The position numbers and the translations under genes are program-made. Shown one piece after another: positions 27,318 to 36,074 of a stretch of DNA of 64,000 bases (positions are counted from its first letter, which is position 1; each line of letters starts with the position of its first letter). The DNA comes from Verrucomicrobiia bacterium. GTDB taxonomy: Bacteria; Verrucomicrobiota; Verrucomicrobiia; Limisphaerales; JADLHS01. The stretch spans positions 321,362 to 385,361 of the forward strand of contig JAMLJH010000001.1 in the NCBI GenBank assembly GCA_023953615.1, in the 5' to 3' direction. The notes under the pieces were generated by a model that saw nothing but the letters and a program-made list of their open reading frames with translations, was not told the origin of the DNA and did not search any database.

Positions 27318-28871
27318 ATGGCGAAGAAAATTACCAAAGCAAAAACATCCGCCGCGGCCACCCTGAAGGCGCTCGGGTTGGAAGCCGTTAACCCCGGCGT
27401 CTTTGATGGCGCCTGGTCCGGCTCGGGAAAAATTCTGGCCAGTCATTCGCCGAACGACGGCACCCTGCTGGGTTCGGTTCGCACCGCGACTCCGGCTGAA
27501 TATGAGAGCGCCTTGAAGAAATCCGTCGCCGCGTTCGAGCATTGGAAAACGGTGCCCGCCCCCAAACGCGGCGAAGTCATCCGCCAACTCGGCAACGCCC
27601 TCCGCGCCGCCAAGCAAGACCTGGGCAGGCTCGTCACGCTCGAGGCGGGAAAAATCATCGCCGAAGGTCAGGGCGAAGTGCAGGAGATGATTGATATTTG
27701 CGACTTCGCCACCGGCCTCTCACGCCAGCTTTACGGACTGACCATTGCCAGCGAACGCCCGAACCACCGGATGATGGAACAATGGCTGCCACTCGGCCCG
27801 GTCGGTGTAATCACCGCCTTCAATTTCCCCGCAGCGGTCTGGTCCTGGAATATGGCTCTGGCCATTGTCTGCGGCAACAGCACCGTCTGGAAGCCTTCGA
27901 GTCTGACGCCGCTCACGGCGATAGCCATAATCAAGATCGCCGAGCAGGTTGGTCGCGCCAACGGCATTGATCCGGCACTGTTCACTCTGATCATTGGCGA
28001 CGGCGCCACGGTGGGCCAGCGGATGTTGGATGACAAACGGCTGCCGCTCATCTCCGCCACCGGTTCTTCCAAAATGGGGGTGCGAGTGGCCGAATCCGTT
28101 GGCCGCCGTTTCGGAAAAACCATTCTCGAACTGGGCGGCAACAACGCCATCATCGTCGCGCCCACGGCGAATCTGGATTTGGCCGCGCGCGCGATCTTGT
28201 TTGGCGCGGTCGGTACGGCCGGACAGCGTTGCACCAGCACCCGCCGGATTATTGCGCATGAAAACATCCGCGAGAATCTGGTTCGCCGCTTGATCGCCGC
28301 CTACGAACAGGTGCGGATTGGGAATCCCGCCGAACCGACCACGCTCTGCGGCCCGCTGATTAATGCCGACGCCGTCAAGGACATGCAGGCCGCGCTCAAA
28401 CGCGTCAAAGCGGAAGGCGGCAAAATCCTCTTCGGCGGCGAACCCTTGAGTGGCCCGGAATTTCCCGGTGGTTGTTACGTGAGTCCCTGCCTCGTGGCGG
28501 CCCGGCACAACATGAAAATTGTGCATGAAGAAACCTTCGCACCCATTCTTTATATCTTCGGCTACCGCGATTTTGAGGACGCCATCGCTTATCACAATGA
28601 AGTGCCGCAAGGATTAAGCTCCGCCATTTTCACGAATGACCTCCGCGAAGCCGAATGGTTCGTGTCCGCGCGCGGCAGTGATTGTGGCATCGCGAATGTC
28701 AACATCGGCACGAGTGGAGCGGAAATCGGCGGCGCTTTTGGGGGTGAAAAAGAAACGGGAGGCGGTCGCGAAAGCGGCAGTGATGCCTGGAAAGCCTACA
28801 TGCGACGCCAAACCGCCACCATCAATTACGGCACGGAATTGCCGCTGGCTCAGGGGATTCAATTTGGTTGA
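27318..28871 (+). CDS. L-2-aminoadipate 6-semialdehyde dehydrogenase (ALDH7-type)
   Basis: The 517-residue aldehyde dehydrogenase matches the ALDH7A1/AmaB/Pcd branch: 'AFNFPAAVWSWNMALAIVCGNSTVWKPS', 'TGSSKMG', catalytic Glu271 in 'LELGGNN', nucleophile Cys305 in 'GQRCTSTRR', and the C-terminal 'GAFGGEKETGGGRESGSDAWKAYMRRQT', which is typical of the ALDH7 group. The 34-residue Glu-Cys spacing is canonical. It oxidises aminoadipate semialdehyde to 2-aminoadipate. The ATG at 27318 follows AAGGAAAA at a usual distance; an in-frame extension to 27126 overlaps lat and is not family-like. It lies 139 bases after lat, probably in the same transcript. Confidence 0.93.
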   Translation: MAKKITKAKTSAAATLKALGLEAVNPGVFDGAWSGSGKILASHSPNDGTLLGSVRTATPAEYESALKKSVAAFEHWKTVPAPKRGEVIRQLGNALRAAKQDLGRLVTLEAGKIIAEGQGEVQEMIDICDFATGLSRQLYGLTIASERPNHRMMEQWLPLGPVGVITAFNFPAAVWSWNMALAIVCGNSTVWKPSSLTPLTAIAIIKIAEQVGRANGIDPALFTLIIGDGATVGQRMLDDKRLPLISATGSSKMGVRVAESVGRRFGKTILELGGNNAIIVAPTANLDLAARAILFGAVGTAGQRCTSTRRIIAHENIRENLVRRLIAAYEQVRIGNPAEPTTLCGPLINADAVKDMQAALKRVKAEGGKILFGGEPLSGPEFPGGCYVSPCLVAARHNMKIVHEETFAPILYIFGYRDFEDAIAYHNEVPQGLSSAIFTNDLREAEWFVSARGSDCGIANVNIGTSGAEIGGAFGGEKETGGGRESGSDAWKAYMRRQTATINYGTELPLAQGIQFG

Positions 28872-28897
28872 TCCACGACCTTCCCCGGCGCCAACGC

Positions 28898-28927
28898 TTG
28901 ACGCTCCCATACTTGGTATGCTACAAA
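28898..28927 (+). promoter_or_regulatory. Putative nrdR promoter with a palindrome in the spacer
   Basis: TTGACG (28898-28903) is followed after 18 bases by TACAAA (28922-28927), giving a leader of about 20 bases before the ATG at 28955. The spacer holds the palindrome CATAC-ttg-GTATG (28908-28920), placed where a repressor would bind. It is not an obvious NrdR box. Confidence 0.4.
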
Positions 28928-28954
28928 ACGCTCACCACTATTAGCAGTGGTTTT

Positions 28955-29407
28955 ATGCGTTGCCCTAAATGCGGTTGTCAGGACGACAAGGTTGTAGATT
29001 CGCGCGCCTCGCGTGAGGGGGCGACCATCCGCCGCCGCCGCGAATGTACTGCCTGTCAACATCGCTTCACCACTTATGAGGAAGTGGAACGCGACGGCTT
29101 GATGATTCTCAAACGCGACGGGCGCCGCGAGGAGTTCTCCAAAGAGAAACTGTTGTCGGGCATTCGCAAGGCCTGCCAGAAACGGCCCATCAGCCCGAAG
29201 GCCGTCGAAGATCTGGCCGATCAGATTACCGAAATGGTGAACAATAAATTTGATGCCGAAGTGCCCGCGGAATTCATCGGCAAACAAGTGATGGATGGAT
29301 TACGAGAAATTGATGAAGTCGCCTACGTGCGTTTTGCCAGCGTTTACCGGCGCTTCCAAGAAGCCACTGATTTCGTTCACGAAGTCAAGAAACTGGGAAC
29401 ACACTGA
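28955..29407 (+). CDS. nrdR: Transcriptional repressor NrdR
   Basis: NrdR senses ATP/dATP and represses ribonucleotide reductase genes. Residues 3-34 form the zinc ribbon with four Cys ('CPKCGC' and 'CTACQHRFTTYE'), after which an ATP-cone domain spans about 49-139 ('ILKRDGRREEFSKEKLLSGIRKAC' to 'VAYVRFASVYRRF'). The chosen ATG gives the standard 150-residue length and begins directly with the ribbon. No nrd genes are in the window, so its targets lie elsewhere. Its stop codon overlaps the next start codon. Confidence 0.96.
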   Translation: MRCPKCGCQDDKVVDSRASREGATIRRRRECTACQHRFTTYEEVERDGLMILKRDGRREEFSKEKLLSGIRKACQKRPISPKAVEDLADQITEMVNNKFDAEVPAEFIGKQVMDGLREIDEVAYVRFASVYRRFQEATDFVHEVKKLGTH

Positions 29408-29970
29408 TGGTTTGCCTGGCCCACGATTTCCTGTTTTTTCGACTGCCCTCCGGCGACTCCGTTCCGGTCTCCACCAAGATGATCTCGGTGGAACTGGGGC
29501 ACGGCGCGCCCAACCCGAATGCGCAGGAGGTGTTGTCACATGCCGCCGCCTCGGTGTTTCACTACTTCAAACACGAGCTGGGCTACAAATCGGTCACGGT
29601 CGCCGAGTTCGCGGCGACGTTTGAAACCGTGCTGGCCAAACTTGGACTCAAGGCGGCCAATCTCACGCTGCAATCGCCGGCTCCAACCCCGGCTGCCACC
29701 CATCAAAATCTTCCAGCCCTCGCGCTAAGCGTTGGGGCCGCCGGCGAACTGGGCTTTTTCCCACGTCTGCGCGCCGCCGCCGTGGCCCAAGTCCAGTCCA
29801 CACCACAGTTGGTACGCTTCTCCGGCCTCCGCCCGTGCGTCAAACAACTGCTCGGCGCCGAACGATGGAGTCCGCGCTGCGACCACTTACGCGACCAAAT
29901 CCTGATGTTCCTGCGTGGTGTGCTGCGCAAGGAAACGGCGGCGCGCGAGTGCGCGCTGTTGATCCGATGA
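29407..29970 (+). CDS. Unknown protein translationally coupled to nrdR
   Basis: The start codon shares one base with the nrdR stop (TGATG), so ribosomes finishing nrdR can re-initiate here. The 187-residue product is soluble, with no signal peptide. An N-terminal part ('DFLFFRLPSGDSVPVSTKMISVEL', then a helical 'AQEVLSHAAASVFHYFKHEL') is followed by a Pro/Ala linker at about 97-108 and a C-terminal part with two Cys ('LRPCVKQLL', 'PRCDHLRDQILMFLRGVL'). I recognise no family. The coupling suggests a role tied to NrdR or to nucleotide supply, but that is inference. Confidence 0.7.
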   Translation: MVCLAHDFLFFRLPSGDSVPVSTKMISVELGHGAPNPNAQEVLSHAAASVFHYFKHELGYKSVTVAEFAATFETVLAKLGLKAANLTLQSPAPTPAATHQNLPALALSVGAAGELGFFPRLRAAAVAQVQSTPQLVRFSGLRPCVKQLLGAERWSPRCDHLRDQILMFLRGVLRKETAARECALLIR

Positions 29971-30002
29971 TTTTTCTTTGGCCGTTTGGCGAACTGCGGT
30001 AA

Positions 30003-30356
<354 letters not shown>

Positions 30357-30365
30357 TCATCGTTT

Positions 30366-31118
30366 GTGAAACTGATTTCCTGGAACGTCAACGGACTGCG
30401 CGCGGTATTGCGGAAGAACTTTCTCGAGTTCCTCGACGCCGAGCAGCCCGACATCCTGTGTTTGCAGGAAACCAAATGTTCGCCCGATCAGGTCGAGCAA
30501 CTTTGGCCGGCGCAATACACCACCTACTGGAACAGCGCGGAACGCAAGGGCTACTCCGGCACAGCCATCTTCACCAAACTACGGCCGCTGCGAGTCACTC
30601 CTGATCTCGGTCTCGCCCAACATGACGGCGAGGGACGGGTGCTCGCCGCCGAATTCAAGGATTTTTTCCTGGTCAATGTTTACGTTCCAAATTCACAACG
30701 CGAACTGACCCGTCTGGCCTATCGCCAGCAATGGGATCGGGATTTTCTGAAATTTCTCAAGCGGCTCGAACCAAAGAAACCGGTCATCTGGTGCGGCGAT
30801 CTCAACGTGGCGCATACTGAAAGGGATCTGGCCAACCCGAAGGCGAACGTGAAAAACCACGGATTTACACCGGAAGAACGCGCGGGATTCAGCGCCTACC
30901 TCGAGGCCGGTTTCCTGGATACGTTTCGTGAATTTGAACCCGGCCCGGGCCACTACACCTGGTGGAGTCCCATGGCCAACGCACGCGCCCGGAACATCGG
31001 TTGGCGACTGGATTACTTCCTGATCTCGCCAGCCCTGCGCCCCCGACTCAAGCGCGCCAAAATCCTGTCCCAAGTCCTGGGCAGCGACCATTGCCCAGTC
31101 AGCATTGAAATAAAGTAG
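30366..31118 (+). CDS. xthA: Exodeoxyribonuclease III / AP endonuclease
   Basis: This 250-residue protein of the exonuclease-endonuclease-phosphatase fold opens with 'KLISWNVNGLRA' from a GTG start. It carries the metal Glu in 'LCLQETKCS', the Tyr and Asn of 'VNVYVPNSQRE', 'WCGDLNVAHTERDLANPKANVKNHGFTPEER' and the terminal 'WRLDYFLISPAL' and 'GSDHCPVSI' with catalytic Asp-His. It removes 3' blocking groups and cuts at abasic sites in base excision repair. Confidence 0.95.
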   Translation: MKLISWNVNGLRAVLRKNFLEFLDAEQPDILCLQETKCSPDQVEQLWPAQYTTYWNSAERKGYSGTAIFTKLRPLRVTPDLGLAQHDGEGRVLAAEFKDFFLVNVYVPNSQRELTRLAYRQQWDRDFLKFLKRLEPKKPVIWCGDLNVAHTERDLANPKANVKNHGFTPEERAGFSAYLEAGFLDTFREFEPGPGHYTWWSPMANARARNIGWRLDYFLISPALRPRLKRAKILSQVLGSDHCPVSIEIK

Positions 31119-31249
31119 ATTTCTATCGGCGATCGGCGGATCGGATCCTCGTCGAACACCAACGGCTTCAAACCTGATGGACCCCACGCGTATTTCGCTA
31201 CGATGTTATTGCCTGACCACCCCTCGCTCCAGTAAGGTTCTGCACGCTC

Positions 31250-32047
31250 ATGAACCGCCGTAAATTTATCAAAACCTCACTCGCCACCAGCGCGGCGACT
31301 CTAGTCACTATGAAACCTGAATCTGCCGCCGCCGCGACCGCGCCGACTCAGCGGGAAGTGTACGAGTTGGAAACCTACTCGCTGCGACCGGGAGCCCCGG
31401 CGGAACGTTTCGACGCATTCTATCGCGACGTGGCGGTGGCCGCGTGGAATCGCGCCGGCGTCCAAACGGTGGGCGCGTTCAGTCCGGTGGATAACGCCGC
31501 ACCGCCCACTCGTCACGTGCTGCTCACGTTCCCCGACTGGAACGCGGCAAAAAATTGTCGGGATAAATTTGAAGCCGACCCATCGGTCTTAAACGCCAGC
31601 TTCACCAATCTCCCCGCCACTGATCCGGGTTACCTCCGCAGGGAGAGTTCATTGTTGCTGGCGTTTGCGGGCCTGCCTCGAATTGAAATCCCCGCGCAAA
31701 CCAGCGCCAAACAACTCCGACTTTTCGAACTGCGCACCTATGAATCACACAGTCGCCAGGCCAACCGAAAAAAAGTGGAAATGTTCAACGATGGCGAAAT
31801 CGCCATCTTCAAACGAACCGGATTGCAACCGGTTTTCTTCGGCGAAGGCTGGTCCGGCCCGCAACTGCCCAAGCTCACTTACATGCTGGTCTTTGACGAT
31901 CAAGCCGCTCGGGATCGGAACTGGAAGCGTTTTGTTGGCGATCCCGAATGGAAAAAGATGAGTACCACACCGGGCTACACTGACGCGGAAATTGTTTCGC
32001 ACATCACGAACGTCTTCCTGCGCCCCACCAGTTATTCGCAAGTTTGA
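31250..32047 (+). CDS. Exported NIPSNAP family protein
   Basis: A twin-arginine-like signal (NRRKFIKTSLATSAATLV) precedes two ferredoxin-like halves. Both open with the NIPSNAP pattern: 'VYELETYSLRPGAPAERFDAFYRDVAVAAWNRAGVQTVGAF' (about 37-80) and 'LRLFELRTYESHSRQANRKKVEMFNDGEIAIFKRTGLQPVFFGE' (about 160-205). The fold is a dimeric alpha/beta barrel; no catalytic function is established. Planctomycete and verrucomicrobial genomes often carry exported copies. It stands alone here. Confidence 0.9.
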   Translation: MNRRKFIKTSLATSAATLVTMKPESAAAATAPTQREVYELETYSLRPGAPAERFDAFYRDVAVAAWNRAGVQTVGAFSPVDNAAPPTRHVLLTFPDWNAAKNCRDKFEADPSVLNASFTNLPATDPGYLRRESSLLLAFAGLPRIEIPAQTSAKQLRLFELRTYESHSRQANRKKVEMFNDGEIAIFKRTGLQPVFFGEGWSGPQLPKLTYMLVFDDQAARDRNWKRFVGDPEWKKMSTTPGYTDAEIVSHITNVFLRPTSYSQV

Positions 32048-32161
32048 AGATGCGGTGAGTTGACCGGCATTTGCACGTCCACAAACATCAGCGTCTCGCA
32101 CATCCGCACTCCGCCGATAAACCCCGGATGAAGCGCGGAATTAAATGACTCAAGCCCCGGC

Positions 32162-32722
32162 TCAGCCCAACGTCAGGATCCAATCCAATGCGGCGGGGAG
32201 ATCATTGGCGATGGGACAATCCTGCAAACGCACAGCGTATTTCTGCTCCGTCTCGCGACCGTAACCAGTGCGAACCAAGATGCTGCGCCGCACCCCCGCG
32301 TTCCAACCACATTCCAGGTCGCTCAATTTGTCGCCGATGAAATAGGAGCGCGCGAGATCGAGTCCAAACTCATCCCGGGCATCGAAGAGAAATTGCGGCG
32401 AGGGCTTGCGTCCGTAACTGGGCTGGTCGGGCGCTTCCGGCGCAACGTAAATCTTCTTGATCGTGACGCCGCATCGCGCCAGCTCCGCGAGCAAATACTG
32501 ATGCACCCGATCCACATCAGTCAGCGTAAAATAACCGCGCCCCACGCCGGACTGGTTCGTAACGATGAAAAACTGAAAGTCCCGCGCCGCGACCCGTTGC
32601 AGCGCCGGAAAAATCCCTGGCGTGAACACCACGTCCTCGACCCGATGGAGGTAGTCGCGATCTTCAATCAACACGCCATCACGATCGAGAAAAATTGCCC
32701 GCTGTAAACTCATCCGCCGCAT
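32162..32722 (-). CDS. GmhB-like HAD phosphatase, zinc loop absent
   Basis: The HAD motifs are complete: 'FLDRDGVLIED' (nucleophile and acid Asp), 'VTNQSG' (motif II), Lys in 'GRKPSPQFL' (motif III) and 'YFIGDKLSDLECG' (motif IV). The closest group is D-glycero-D-manno-heptose 1,7-bisphosphate 7-phosphatase, of the histidinol-phosphatase class, which serves LPS-core heptose synthesis. The usual zinc-binding Cys/His loop between motifs II and III is replaced by 'APEAPDQPSYGRKPSP', without Cys. Starts at 32722 and 32713 are both possible. Other heptose genes are not nearby, so substrate is uncertain. Confidence 0.82.
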   Translation of the reverse strand: MRRMSLQRAIFLDRDGVLIEDRDYLHRVEDVVFTPGIFPALQRVAARDFQFFIVTNQSGVGRGYFTLTDVDRVHQYLLAELARCGVTIKKIYVAPEAPDQPSYGRKPSPQFLFDARDEFGLDLARSYFIGDKLSDLECGWNAGVRRSILVRTGYGRETEQKYAVRLQDCPIANDLPAALDWILTLG

Positions 32723-32757
32723 TGTGCGATTTTCACTCCATTGTCACCAAACAAAAT

Positions 32758-32781
32758 GAGGGCGGTTCGGAAACCGCCCTC
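32758..32781 (-). terminator. Rho-independent terminator of the lamin-tail protein operon
   Basis: The 10-bp arms GAGGGCGGTT (32758-32767) and AACCGCCCTC (32772-32781) enclose a 4-base loop. On the minus strand the stem is followed by ATTTTGTTTGG. It lies 22 bases beyond the stop codon at 32804. Confidence 0.8.
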
Positions 32782-32803
32782 GTGGAGATGGCATCGAATT
32801 CGT

Positions 32804-35800
32804 TTACGGATACGCAAGCCGGAAAAATCGCTGCCCGCCCGACACCGGGTAGTGATACGGACTGGTTGCGCCAGGGACATCCGTGAAACCGCTGGATAAA
32901 TCTGGAGCCGCTTCCAATCGGAATTGCGGATCGGGCCAAGTCAGGATCACTTCGCCACCGAGGTATTGAATGGTCAAAGCAATCGGATCTGGAGTCGTAA
33001 TGCCCGTCACGGCCGCAAAAGAGGTCCCAATAACCAGATCATCGAGAGACAACGTGCCCTCGCCAGAGGCTTGTCGCAGTGAGTACTGATAAACGGGGGT
33101 GTTTGTAACCGTAGTGGTATCCGTGACGTGGGTATCGCTTTCGCTGGTCGGATTGATCCAGATTGTGGACTGACCGTTGGAAAGCACCAAGCGAGTAACG
33201 ACAGTGTAATCCTCTCCCGGAGTCAAATCTTGCGGGAATTGACCGCTGGTGGCGCTAACATTGGAAGCATTGCCGATGCTTAAGCGAAGCTTGCCTTCGG
33301 CGGCACCATTGGTTGTGGCCCAGACCCGACCGTAGAAACCAAAAGTGCTGTTGTCCTTGAAATGGGCGAAATATGCGCCCGCACTGGTCGGCAGCACGGA
33401 GAAATTCACCTTGAAGCTGCTGTATAAAACCGCACTGCTGTTGGTTTCATAAGGAGCACCAATGAGGGGAGCGTTGGCGTCCTGGGAGCGGGTGCCGTCA
33501 ATTGTCACCTTCCCATTGGACACGGTCAGCGCCGTTGTCCCGCTATGATCGGTCCAAAAACGGCCACTGGCATCAACCAGATTGCCGTCCGTGTAGCTGA
33601 AGAGATCATTAAAAATCACCTGATCATTTGGACGCACCACCAACGCGAACTCGGTCGTAGTCGTACTGTTTCCGTCACTAACTGAAACACTAATGGGCGC
33701 GGTACCCACTGCGTCACTCACCGGAATCAGCGTCAGCTCCCGGTTGGCGCCGGAACCCGTGATGGTGATGTTGGCAAGCGGTAACAACTCGGTATTTAAT
33801 GAATCATAGGAAACAGTCAATCCGCTCACGGGGCTGTCATCACCGATCACAAACGGAATGGTAACGGGCGTATTGACCAACGTGTTGGTGTTGGAAATTT
33901 GCGTGATTGTCGGCGGAACATCCAGCGGGTCCAGCGTCAGATTAAACCACGTTACGGCAACATCCACTCCATCGGAAACAGAAACCAGGATCGCTACCGT
34001 GCCGACGCTCCCGTTCGGCGTAATCGTAAGATTCCGATTGGCCCCCGAACCGCCTGGAGCAATCATAAAATCCGAAACCAACGTTTGGTCATAAGAAATC
34101 GCCGTGACGTCCAACGCGCTGGCGGAAGTTTCCGCGTCACCCACGGTAAAGTTGATCACAATCGGAGTATCGCTCCGGGTGTTTTGATTCCCGATGCTGC
34201 TGATGGTGGGCGGTGTATTGCCGGCTTCAATCGGCTCTGCCTCAACTTTGACCAGGTCATAGCTCAACGTGCCGCCCGTGCCATACGACGCCGTCGTTCC
34301 GGCCAAGCCGACGTAATTTGAATTATCAACGGCGCCGAGCGTGGCGGTGGCTTCAAATTCACTCACCACCCGAAACGCAAAATCAGGGTTATTCGCCACC
34401 CCCGGAAATCCGACCAGCGAGTAGGAGCGAGGCTCCCAGACGGACGCCCCGAAAAACGCGGTGCTGGTGGGATAATCCGTGTAGTCCACGCCATTGGTGG
34501 TGTACTGCAAGCGGGTGTATTTACTGGCCGTGGAGCTGGCGCGTTGATCGAAGGAAATGGCTAGGTTCTTAAAGCCCACCGTGCTGACCGAGAATTGGAC
34601 GCCAGCCTGTTTGTTTGACGTACCGTTGTTCGGATAAGTCGCCGTGCCATAGTAATAGTTGGTTGCGCCAATCATGGAATTGTACGGGTCATTGGGCGTG
34701 CCGCCAGTCGGTTGGAAGCTATTGGTGGTCCCGACCGTGGTGGTTCGCGCGGTGCCCTGACCTTGCGACGGCGCGGCGCTCGAAGTATCCAATCCGACCG
34801 CATTGTAATCCCATGTCACCAATGCGCCGGAAGTCGCAACGTCCAACGTGGCCGGTTCACTGGTGATCGAGCCGTTTCCACTGGTGACGATTACAAAATA
34901 GGAGTCCGCATCACCCGCCGCAGTTTCATTGATGTAAAGCGTCTTGGTTTGCGAACCGCTGATTTTTCCGCCATCGCTCAATACCGTGTTCGCTCCCGGT
35001 GCCGGCTGACCCCGGTACCATTGATAGGTGAGAGGCGCCACCCCGGCGGCGGTCACACTGAAGGCGGTCGTCGAGCCGGCCAAATTCACCTGGCTCACCG
35101 GTTGAAAGTTAATCGCCGGATCCGTGACTGATAAGGTCACGAGCGGACTGGTCGCGGTGAGCGTGGACGCATTGGAAACAATGACGTAATAACTCCCCGC
35201 ATCGGTTGAGACAACATTGGCCAAAGTCAACGTCGCTCCGGTCTGGTCGAGCAGCAGGTCCGTGCCTCCCGACTTGAACCAGTAATAGGTCAACGGCGCA
35301 TCACCTTCCGAAAGCGTTACGGTAAAATTGACCGTGGTGCCGGCGTTCACCGTGGCGCTGGTCGGAGAAACTTCCGAGATGACCGGCGGGATCGCAGCTC
35401 CACACGAATGGGTCGGACTCGCACTGTTACGAGGATTGGGCGCGCCCACCACAAAGTCGGTGGCGTTATCATCCGAATCCAAGCATCCTTCATTGGCTCG
35501 CTGCGCCGAAGTGGTATTGGAAAGCGCGGCTGTGGCGCCCGAACCTTCATACGCGTTGGCGGTTCCGAAACCAACAAAATCAACAATCGCCGGGTCCGTC
35601 GGTGCGGCGCCCGATAAAGCCGTCGTTGTATTTACCAAGGCCACCTTTCCATTGGCTGCAGCCATCGCAATTGCCCCAGTGACATCTGGAGTTGGTAAAT
35701 CCATCGTCCCCCCAGCACCTGGCGCTTCTTGAATGAGAAAATAACCGCCCGGTGGAATAATCGTACTCGTGGAGGCCAACGTTGTTACGGACCAAGAATT

Positions 35801-36034
35801 ACCTGCGGTAGCAGCGTATTGCACGGACCAGCCGTTAACGTCCACTGCGGAGTTACCGCGATTAAAAAGAACGATGAAATCGTTCTTGTAGGTTGCGCCA
35901 CTATTTCCGCCACCGCCATACACCTCGGCGATGACCAGATTGGGCGAAGCCGCTTCCGCACTGATGGCAGCAAGCAGCAACGCAAAGCTTGCCAGCACGG
36001 CTTGCGTGGTTCGATGATTGCGAATGTTTTTCAT
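32804..36034 (-). CDS. Large secreted lamin-tail / Ig-like / LamG-like protein
   Basis: The 1076-residue product starts at the ATG at 36034, which is directly followed by a signal peptide (AVLASFALLLAAISAEA); the frame continues 48 codons upstream without support. Domains in order: lamin-tail domain (about 28-190, 'NLVIAEVYGGGGNSGATYKNDFIVLFNRG'), two Ig-like domains (about 215-305 and 308-405, each with 'SYYVIVSN' or 'SYFVIVTS'), a 200-residue beta region ('FDQRASSTASKYTRLQYTTNG'), two cadherin/Ig-like repeats with 'PPTISSIGNQNT' and 'PPTITQISNTNT', a LamG-like domain and the shared C-terminal module ending 'QRFFRLAYP'. Lamin-tail domains occur in secreted nucleases and surface proteins; no nuclease motif is visible. 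It follows the pseudopilin gene by 40 bases. Confidence 0.87.
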   Translation of the reverse strand: MKNIRNHRTTQAVLASFALLLAAISAEAASPNLVIAEVYGGGGNSGATYKNDFIVLFNRGNSAVDVNGWSVQYAATAGNSWSVTTLASTSTIIPPGGYFLIQEAPGAGGTMDLPTPDVTGAIAMAAANGKVALVNTTTALSGAAPTDPAIVDFVGFGTANAYEGSGATAALSNTTSAQRANEGCLDSDDNATDFVVGAPNPRNSASPTHSCGAAIPPVISEVSPTSATVNAGTTVNFTVTLSEGDAPLTYYWFKSGGTDLLLDQTGATLTLANVVSTDAGSYYVIVSNASTLTATSPLVTLSVTDPAINFQPVSQVNLAGSTTAFSVTAAGVAPLTYQWYRGQPAPGANTVLSDGGKISGSQTKTLYINETAAGDADSYFVIVTSGNGSITSEPATLDVATSGALVTWDYNAVGLDTSSAAPSQGQGTARTTTVGTTNSFQPTGGTPNDPYNSMIGATNYYYGTATYPNNGTSNKQAGVQFSVSTVGFKNLAISFDQRASSTASKYTRLQYTTNGVDYTDYPTSTAFFGASVWEPRSYSLVGFPGVANNPDFAFRVVSEFEATATLGAVDNSNYVGLAGTTASYGTGGTLSYDLVKVEAEPIEAGNTPPTISSIGNQNTRSDTPIVINFTVGDAETSASALDVTAISYDQTLVSDFMIAPGGSGANRNLTITPNGSVGTVAILVSVSDGVDVAVTWFNLTLDPLDVPPTITQISNTNTLVNTPVTIPFVIGDDSPVSGLTVSYDSLNTELLPLANITITGSGANRELTLIPVSDAVGTAPISVSVSDGNSTTTTEFALVVRPNDQVIFNDLFSYTDGNLVDASGRFWTDHSGTTALTVSNGKVTIDGTRSQDANAPLIGAPYETNSSAVLYSSFKVNFSVLPTSAGAYFAHFKDNSTFGFYGRVWATTNGAAEGKLRLSIGNASNVSATSGQFPQDLTPGEDYTVVTRLVLSNGQSTIWINPTSESDTHVTDTTTVTNTPVYQYSLRQASGEGTLSLDDLVIGTSFAAVTGITTPDPIALTIQYLGGEVILTWPDPQFRLEAAPDLSSGFTDVPGATSPYHYPVSGGQRFFRLAYP

Positions 36035-36074
36035 GGTGTTCTCTTTTGTTGTTGATCGGTTGCTTGGTTGAAGT

